A stretch of DNA of 64,000 nucleotides from Pyrrhoderma lamaoense. Lineage: Eukaryota; Basidiomycota; Agaricomycetes; Hymenochaetales; Hymenochaetaceae. The stretch's first letter is position 1; each line of letters starts with the position of its first letter. Below, one piece after another: positions 57,463-64,000 of the stretch. Under the pieces are notes generated by a model, which saw only the letters and a list, made by a program, of their open reading frames with translations, searched no databases and was not told the DNA's origin. The stretch covers positions 186,001 to 250,000 of the forward strand of contig NBAZ01000016.1 in NCBI GenBank assembly GCA_002794735.1, read 5' to 3'. The position numbers and the translations under genes were made by a program.

Positions 57463-58722
57463 TATGGGGAAGTTGAGTGGTGAGCCGAGTGGATTGTTGA
57501 GACGAAAACTCAGAGGGGTGTAAAGATAAAGGGTGTGGCAAAGGAATTATTGCTCGGTTACTATCAACGAGACTTAAGGGTTAACACAAATAATGCAAAA
57601 TTAGGTTGGTATGCTAGCTAAAGTCGGTATGCAATGTTGCAATGCTTCCTCCATCTGTACTTACGCATTCAAGACTCTAAACTCGAAGATTAGTGATCTT
57701 AGAAGCCACAAGTGACTTGCTAGTCCTAAGCTTTGACACTGCTATCTCTATAAGAACTAAGAAGAATAAGTATATACTTATTTAAGTCGTGATCAAGAGG
57801 GACTACGACCTCACCTCAGCAAGACTCTCAACGATCGTATTAGATGCTTTTAGATGATGTACGACCAAGCCTCATATATCATTAATCACTGATTGATTTG
57901 CATGTATTGATTTATGGCTATTATTTATTGGTTGGATGAATATTTTATACATAGGGAGTGAATCTTATTAATAGCCACGGTGCCGTGTGCTAGTATACTC
58001 CTATCTCTATGGAGAATTGGAATCTTCAACTAATAACTAGTGTACGTAACCGTATTCTACGTACTATGCGCGTTAGGTGAGCGGAATCTTCTCTTTTTTG
58101 TTAAAGTTGCATACCTATACAAGTCATGTGGAGGTTTGCTCTAGTTCTAATCCAAGTAGTATCGTATTAGTATATGAGCAGGCATGCAGCATTTTAGAAT
58201 ATCAAGAGTAGTGGGTGATCTTGGCTTAGGTGAGTAGTGTCCAGAACCTCAGAGCCTGACATTACGTCGAACTCGACTTTATTACTTTTGACATCACTTT
58301 CAATATGAAAGTATGAGCTCAAGTTTATGTATAAATTGTATAAGTGAGTTGCAATCAAGTGAAGATAACTTGAATTTTCTCCGTTTTCTATAGCTGTACT
58401 CAACGGCATCTCCCGCAACAATTGACAAGGGATGATGGAAGCGCCTATTCTTTCCCGTCCTATAACTCGCAATGGAACATGAATAATGTCCGCCTCTCAT
58501 CAGATGGTATATCTGATATCAAGGCCATACATTGCTCTCCGATCGATATGGTAAAGATCAAAGAAAGGAAGGGAGATCTTTTACTTGCAAACTTACTGTT
58601 TAACACGCTATCGCATAAAGTTTAATTTGAGAATTTATGTGAATGCGTGCAATCTCAGTATCATTTATAAAGGAAGAAAATCAAAGCCAATCTTTCCTTC
58701 TTTCTAGCGGTCCGTACAAGAT
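57463..58722. other. Intergenic before the fourth kinase
   Basis: AT-rich, 1.26 kb. Two overlapping minus-strand frames (58194-58500) have no recognisable domain. The region serves as promoter for the kinase and DUF6593 genes. Confidence 0.45.
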
Positions 58723-60610
58723 ATGACGACTCGAGTTAACAGGTTCATAAGATCCAACAAAGCAATTTCTAAAGGGACATTCGCTTTAGTCTTCGTGTGT
58801 AATCATATCACCTATTTTTCCCTCTTGGTCACTCATGGGAGTATAGAAAGCACATCCAGCGCCTGATGTAAACGAAAGGGACTTTGCTGATGTGGGCCTA
58901 GGACGCGATACTCCAGTCGCGCTAAGGGTCTTGAGGGTGAGAAATAGCAAGAATAAGAATCTTCGAGAGGAGACTAGGGGGCATATTTACCTACGTGATG
59001 TTAGGCATGATAATCTTGTATGAATTCTCTGTTGATGTGTACACTCGCATATAAGTTAAGTTGACTAGACACACACTAGATGAGATTCTATGGCTGCTTT
59101 GATGAAGACGGCCACCGGATCTTCGTTACTGAGTATCTGGATGGGGGTACGTTAAAACAGTGGAGAGTTAGGCATGATAGGATAACTGAAGATCAAATAC
59201 GGATGATTGCTTAGTAAGCTGAACATACGCACATACACTACTCCCAGAACCATGACAGTATTATCTTTTTGATAGTAACATGGCACAAGGCCTGCAAGCA
59301 GTGCACGATAGTGATCATATACATCGCGACGTTAAGTGAGCTCTGAGTCCCCAAACTCGCCCTTGGAGATTTATTATTACTATTTTTTACATAGGATAGA
59401 GAACTACATGCTCCGCAATGGGGATGACCTTCACGTCAAGCTGATTGATTTCGGGATGTATGTGACATGATCTATCTTTATAGCTACATCCTCAGATAAA
59501 GTCTAAGTGTCTCGACTATAGGATACAGGAAAGCGCAAACAAACCGACATCGTTCAGGGGTACATATCGCTGCATGTCTCCAGAGCAAGTGTATATGCTC
59601 AAGCGTGAAGACTCACTAACGAGGAGCAAAAGGCTGTTAAGTCACACGGAGGAAAAGAAGCTGACGTCTGGGCACTTGGGTTTGTATGATCTTGCTCTAA
59701 GTATACCTAAGTACGCGCTAATGTGATCTGCATCAAATCATGTTACAACTCGAAAGGATAGCAGTGATGGAACTAATTATTGGTAGATACCTCTATAGTG
59801 TATGTGATGGGCATGAGATCAATTACCCAGAGCACTGGGAGAATGTGATCAATAGGAGGTTTGCGGTAAACATCGATGATCTCAAAATATCGACCGCTGG
59901 TTAGTCTCTTACCAATTTCATTCTCTGGGTTGAAAGTAGTAATACTTTGGTTATAGGAAAAAACTGGCTTAAATCTGTTCTGTGTGTTGACCCAAGGAAG
60001 CGTGCTACAGTTACAGATGCATTGCATCACAAGGTATATTCTCTCCTAAGTAGTACGTACATATATTAGCTGATCCCCCTGCTAGTGGTTTGGAAGGTTT
60101 CAAAGGGCAGCTGGTGTTCTCAGAAGGACTATTGAGATACAAGCTGACTATAGTGATATACCTCGCAGTGAAGGAGCCCAACGGCAGGTGTCAGATATCT
60201 ACCATAATTCAAAACAACAATTACCGGTACCAGGCGAAAGGTCATTAATTCCTACTGTGAATGAGGGGGCTTTGTTTTCACCACTTTCCAAAAGGAGGCT
60301 TAGGACCTCAAAGAAGCAAAGTAGCCCTTCAGTCACGTTACCATCCTTATCGCGGCTCTCTAACAGACTCGAAAAGACTCGATTCTCTCCTTCCAAGAAA
60401 GAATATAGAGCAAGACAGTCTGAAGCCATGCCGACATCACAGGTAGGGACAGAGAGGTCAGATATAAGCCAACTAAGAAGAGAAAGTGTGGTAGACTTCT
60501 GTGTGGTACTAATAGGAGAACTTATGGTGGCCGATATTCAAGTTCGAGTAAGTGCCCATTTCTCTGCTTTTCTGGATAAGCTGAAACTATATAGTACTAT
60601 CAGGTATTGA
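58723..60610 (+). CDS. Protein kinase with Arg at the VAIK lysine position
   Basis: Starts MTTRVNRFIRSNKA with glycine-loop SKGTFALVF, then after an intron KAHPAPDVNERDFADVG and TPVALRVLRV. There the canonical VAIK Lys is Arg. The rest is complete: HDNL, RIFVTEYLDGGTLKQW, LQAVHDSDHIHRDVKIENYML, LIDFGM, FRGTYRCMSPEQVYML, EADVWALG (after one extra base near 59608), and a C-lobe with VDPRKRATVTDALHH. The tail holds SPLSKRRLRTSKKQSSPS and other basic Ser/Pro segments. It is related by the QK...G...DVW..G motif to the other three local kinases. HRD, Asn and DFG are intact while the Lys is replaced, so activity is uncertain (Lys-to-Arg usually abolishes activity, but WNK-type rescue exists). Confidence 0.72.
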
Positions 60611-61033
60611 GGCTAGCACAGGCTCACAGCCACTTAGAAAGGTACATCTCAGAGGCATGAATAATGAGCGTCGTTCTCGTCAAGGATTGTGCAACTAACC
60701 ATGATATCCGAATTATGCACATGTTTCGTTGTACATTGTACATTGCACGTTGTATAACAGAGCACTGTGGGAGAAAACGATATCGTTTAGAAGTTGAGAA
60801 GCACTTAATCTGCTCCAGATCTGTGAGACAGTAGCTAAGGTATAAATCCCGGAAGGGACTAGCATTAGTGATTATTGTAGGTAAAATTAGCAGCCACTAG
60901 TGCCAAATATATACAAATATCAGCATTTCAAGTACGCGTTCTCTATGAGACTCTAATCAGTGCAATACATACGCACTCGAATTCATAGTATCTACGCCGT
61001 GACTTTTGCATATATCATTATCTCTCATCTAAT
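60611..61033. other. Intergenic, SNF8 promoter
   Basis: AT-rich spacer with no recognised feature apart from a repeated GTACATTGTACATTGCACGTTGTA-like short element near 60730. Confidence 0.4.
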
Positions 61034-61803
61034 ATGAATAGACTAGGAGGCGTTGGTCTCGCTGCTCTAGAACGTCATATAGACTCAGACCGCTCCTTCG
61101 CAGCCCTCTCATCCTCTATCTCCCGGGCTCAGGTTGACAATCTCCGAACTCAACTTGCCCAATTCCGCTCCGCCCTTACTCACTTTGCGTCCACTCACCG
61201 AGATAAGATCAAGAAAGATCCGGCGTTTAGACATGCATTTACACAAATGTGTGCCAATATTGGCGTTGATCCTCTTACGGACAACACGAGCAACGGCAGC
61301 ACAGGCAGGGGACGAGGTGGATTCTGGTCTGAAATACTTGGATTAGCAGATTGGAACCTTGAGCTAGGTGTACAAATTGTTGATATCTGCGTGAGCACAC
61401 GCGAACGTAATGGTGGGCTGATTGCTATGGAAGAACTTGTACGTCTTCTTGGAAAGCTGCGAGGATCGGGGGGTGTAACGGATGAAGATGTTGTGAGGAG
61501 TATCAAGACGCTGAAGCCGCTCGGCGCTGGCTATGAAGTGATGACTATTGGTGGGCGAAAGATGGTGAGAAGCGTACCAAAGAACTGGATGCGGATCAAG
61601 GTGTCGTGCTCTCCGCTGCACGGGATATGGGCGGGCGGGTAACTGTGCGCACGCTCGTAGAGAGGACAGGATGGACAGAGTTGAGGGCCGAGGCTGCGCT
61701 GGAAAACATGCTTGTTCGGGATGGTCTATGCTGGGTCGACGAACAAGACGAAGAATACTCACGGTCCTATTGGGTTGTGTCCGTCATGCAGTGGGACGAG
61801 TGA
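61034..61803 (+). CDS. SNF8: SNF8/VPS22, ESCRT-II subunit
   Basis: ESCRT-II component for sorting ubiquitinated cargo into multivesicular bodies. Starts MNRLGGVGLAALERH with FRSALTHFASTHRDKIKKD, then FRHAFTQMCANIGVDPL, GFWSEILGLADWNLELGVQI and VDICVSTRERNGGLI. The winged-helix part follows: MEELVRLLGKLRG, EDVVRSIKTLKPLGAGYEV, then LDADQGVVLSAARDMGG, LVERTGWTELRAEAALENML and CWVDEQDEEYS. All are typical of fungal SNF8. The single exon has one frame break: AAA at 61579-61581 needs a fourth A to read PKELDADQG. Predicted length about 255 residues, as expected. Confidence 0.93.
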
Positions 61804-62010
61804 GGATGAAACAACACTATCTCGATTCTAGATGGAACTAGTACATTTATGTATGTGTGGCGTGAAGGCAATGTGCAGTATCTACGGGACTTATGGGGCG
61901 GATAGACATATACTACGGCGATACTAGATTCTGTTGTGTGCCTGTGGCGGACAGGTCAAAACTACTATCTGTCTGTCTGTCTGGGTTTTTTCTGGACATG
62001 CACTTGGACA

Positions 62011-62772
62011 ATGCAATTGTACTTCTCCAAGCGTCGCTTCTTTGAGACGTCGTTCTACATCCCGAATGCAGACGTCGATGGGGAAGGGACAGTCAGCCTA
62101 CGGGCTGCATATCGAATGTCGACGACAGTTCGCGGAAGTCGATCTTCCCCGATGTGACGACGATTCTGCGAATAGAGAGAGAAGGGTATACGGAGAAAGT
62201 TGTAGCGAGAATCATTTGGAACTGGCCATCACAAGAATCAAGTATGGTTGAGATAGATGGAATGCTCATCAAGCTGTGCGATTTTCTCCGACGAGGCGAA
62301 GGAATGCTGAGCACCGATACACATGTCATGTTTGGCGCTGAACGGTACACTTGGAAATCAGCGATCGGACGCCCGGCTCAGGTACGCTATATCTATCACA
62401 GAGGATCACGGTGTTGAGGTGCTGACTATATTTCACTAGTTATATGATCCTGACGGGTTCTCAGCTGCTCGACTCCATACTAAAATTCATGGACTGCGCC
62501 CACGGAGCAAAGCACTGTCCACACAAGCATGCATGCTTGAGTTGACACCGCAAGTATCAATGGACGTTGCTATGTGCGACCGTATACTAGTATCTTTCTT
62601 CGCATATCGGGCATGTAAAGACTTGCACGTTCTCTTATCGGGTTGGTGGCATGCAGAACAAGGGGATTTATCCAATGTACGAGTGAATGTTAGAGAGGAA
62701 AAACGAGCGAAAGTGGTCGAAAGTGGAAAACGTTGTATGTTGATGGAGACAATGATGGTATCGAGGAGGTAG
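62011..62772 (+). CDS. DUF6593-like protein, copy 2
   Basis: Starts MQLYFSKRRFFETSFYIP, very like copy 1. Then TTILRIEREGYTEKV, ARIIWNWPSQESSMVEIDG, KLCDFLRRGEGM, YTWKSAIGRPAQ, LYDPDGFSAARLHTK and a closing ILVSFFAYRACKDLHVLL. One intron at about 62380-62440. One frame break: CCCC at 62147-62150 needs a fifth C to read SPDVTTILRIE. WNWPSQESS is shared exactly with copy 1. The C-terminal extension is basic. Function unknown; the pair flank the SNF8 and kinase genes in opposite orientations. Confidence 0.72.
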
Positions 62773-63486
62773 TCCCACTTATTAAAGCTCCTTATCCGTT
62801 TGCCATGCAGGGTCCTGGTTATGTTAATTCACAGACATGAATTATTCCATATCTACTTGTAACACTAATTTTGTATTTGTAACTTGTATTCGTATCCAGT
62901 GTTCGAATAGTTGATTTGATGGACAACGCACTTCCTTCGTACCTCACGAAGACTAGTGGCACAAACAAACCGTAATATCTATGCAATTCGGTAAATTCGC
63001 TGTTCTAAAACTGATTTCCCTGGTTTAAATGTCTGAACGAGATCAAATTCATGAGAAGTATGTAAAAATGTGAAATTGCCAAAAGGATATCCCGCAAGTG
63101 AGGTTCTAGATGCAAAAACGAGCACAGCAGAGAACAAGGATGTCGATAGAATACACTTAGTAACAGTCAAAAGCTAGATCTGAGGCTATTCATTCTATAT
63201 ATTCCTTTCGGGAAACTTTATAGCTTAGTCTAAAGTAGAAATAGGATTCCAAATCATAAATCATAAACTGATACAAATCGTAAAAAAAGAATCAGAAGGA
63301 AGAGTCATAGTACAACAGACAGAGATATATACATGTACATGTACATAATGCTTCTCTCTAACCGTTATCTTAAACAAAGAAAAAAATAAAATTCTAACTA
63401 CTCTCCTCGGAGTTTTGGCGTGATATTTGATCGCTGATTCTGTGGTTCACAGAAAGGATATACGACGAATGTGTGTGTGAGAGCGT
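62773..63486. other. Intergenic with one small candidate frame
   Basis: Contains the small secreted-protein candidate listed separately, and CATGTACATGTACAT near 63332-63346. The rest is promoter/3' UTR-like. Confidence 0.4.
62979..63170 (-). CDS. Candidate small secreted protein
   Basis: A 63-codon frame starting MTVTKCILSTSLFSAVLVFA. The N-terminus has a positive start, a hydrophobic core and an Ala/Ser-rich end (ASRTSLAG), like a signal peptide. The mature part (NFTFLHTSHEFDLVQTFKPG) would be about 40 residues with no Cys pair. No family. It could be a chance frame. Confidence 0.3.
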   Translation of the reverse strand: MTVTKCILSTSLFSAVLVFASRTSLAGYPFGNFTFLHTSHEFDLVQTFKPGKSVLEQRIYRIA

Positions 63487-64000
63487 TTACGCGGGCGCGG
63501 GGGCTGCAGCGGCGGCAGCAGCATTCTTTTCAGCAATTGCCATAATCTCCATCAACGCTGTTTGCTGCTCAATGTTGAGCGATGTTGTCGATGCTTGATA
63601 CAACGATCCATTCTTCATTTGGAAATCTGTTCGAGAAAGAAATAAAAGTAAGTAAAAGAAGAAAATTTGATTTAGTTTCAAAGTGATAGAGAAAGGATGA
63701 ATTAAGAATAGTGACGTACTTGTAAGAGCTGATTTGAACGTAACATAAGGATCAACAGAGTCTAGAGGGCTGATGAATCCGAGTTCTTCATCAATCTCTT
63801 CATCGAAATCATCTTCATCGTCATCATCACCATCGCTAACATTCCCAGTTCCATCAGCCTTTGCCCGTAGACGTGCACCCTAGATGAGAAAGTGCTCAGT
63901 ATACAGATATTTCATATTATCGAATTACAAACCTCTTTAGCAAGCATCTCAATGTAGGCAGAATCCTCATCCCAAACATCGGTATCTAGATCATGTATAA
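63487..64000 (-). CDS. Importin-beta family protein (importin-7/8, NMD5/SXM1 type), 3' end
   Basis: The 5' part lies beyond the right edge. Visible exons code an acidic stretch (DGDDDDEDDFDEEIDEE), then LGFISPLDSVDPYVTF and, after an intron (about 63629-63720), KSALTNFQMKNGSLYQASTT with NIEQQTALMEIMAIAEK and an Ala-rich end APAPA. The acidic run followed by a (L)xP(L)DxVDPYVxF segment is characteristic of the C-terminus of the importin-7/8 group, which carries ribosomal proteins, histones and other cargo into the nucleus. Confidence 0.75.

Noticed and set aside
1..64000. CRISPR arrays, bacterial operons, rRNA genes or viral genes
   Set aside because: No regularly spaced repeats, ribosomal RNA stretches or viral hallmark proteins were seen; intron-rich genes show eukaryotic nuclear DNA.

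Overview
The window looks like nuclear DNA of a filamentous or dimorphic basidiomycete, most likely a tremellomycete-type fungus. The reasons are dense short introns (about 35-90 bases, GTxxGT...AG with CTRAY-like branch points), fungal housekeeping genes split into many exons, two DUF6593-type proteins (a domain known mainly from Basidiomycota) and a CRAL-TRIO/RhoGAP protein whose start and domain order resemble Cryptococcus-type orthologues. The class-level call is an inference; I could not run a search.

Layout. 1-4.4 kb: the end of a two-RING protein (+), convergent with NOP58 (-). 4.7-8.1 kb: the left arm of a large inverted duplication carrying a protein kinase gene (-), then a decayed unknown gene. 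8.3-10.7 kb: a second kinase (-). 11.5-13.6 kb: a GDA1-type Golgi nucleoside diphosphatase (-). 14.5-17.4 kb: a GCN4/CPC1-like bZIP gene with a long leader containing upstream ATGs. 18.1 kb: tRNA-Arg(CCT) (-). 18.4-21.1 kb: CRAL-TRIO/RhoGAP. 22.3-23.8 kb: a secreted six-hairpin glycosidase. 24.6-28.7 kb: an unknown gene, a mitochondrial SAM carrier (-) and, divergent from it, a PA-TM-RING protein. 30.1-30.7 kb: a hidden multi-exon unknown gene (-). 31.8 kb: first member of a papain-like-fold candidate family. 33.0-36.6 kb: MRT4 (+), convergent with a membrane-anchored aspartic protease (-). 37.7-41.4 kb: an HMG-box gene and its broken tandem copy. 41.7-43.6 kb: two unknown genes (-). 44.0-45.7 kb: TAF6 (-). 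46.0 kb: second member of the papain-like candidate family (-). 47.5-49.3 kb: dynactin subunit 4. 49.9-52.5 kb: the right arm of the inverted duplication, with a kinase paralogue that has lost catalytic residues. 52.9-54.3 kb: deoxyhypusine hydroxylase. 54.7-56.3 kb: a coiled-coil protein (-). 56.6-57.5 and 62.0-62.8 kb: DUF6593 proteins in opposite orientation. 58.7-60.6 kb: a fourth kinase. 61.0-61.8 kb: ESCRT-II SNF8/VPS22. 63.5 kb to the edge: 3' end of an importin-beta family gene (-).

Two themes stand out. First, housekeeping genes alternate with small lineage-specific families present as dispersed, often oppositely oriented pairs (four kinases, two DUF6593, two papain-like candidates, two HMG-box copies). 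The best example is a 2.5 kb inverted duplication whose arms lie about 43 kb apart and carry a kinase/pseudokinase pair. Second, many otherwise well-conserved genes have a reading-frame break that one extra base would repair, usually in a run of identical bases. So many independent one-base losses in essential genes suggest homopolymer under-calling in the assembly more than real pseudogenes. Gene boundaries below allow for this.
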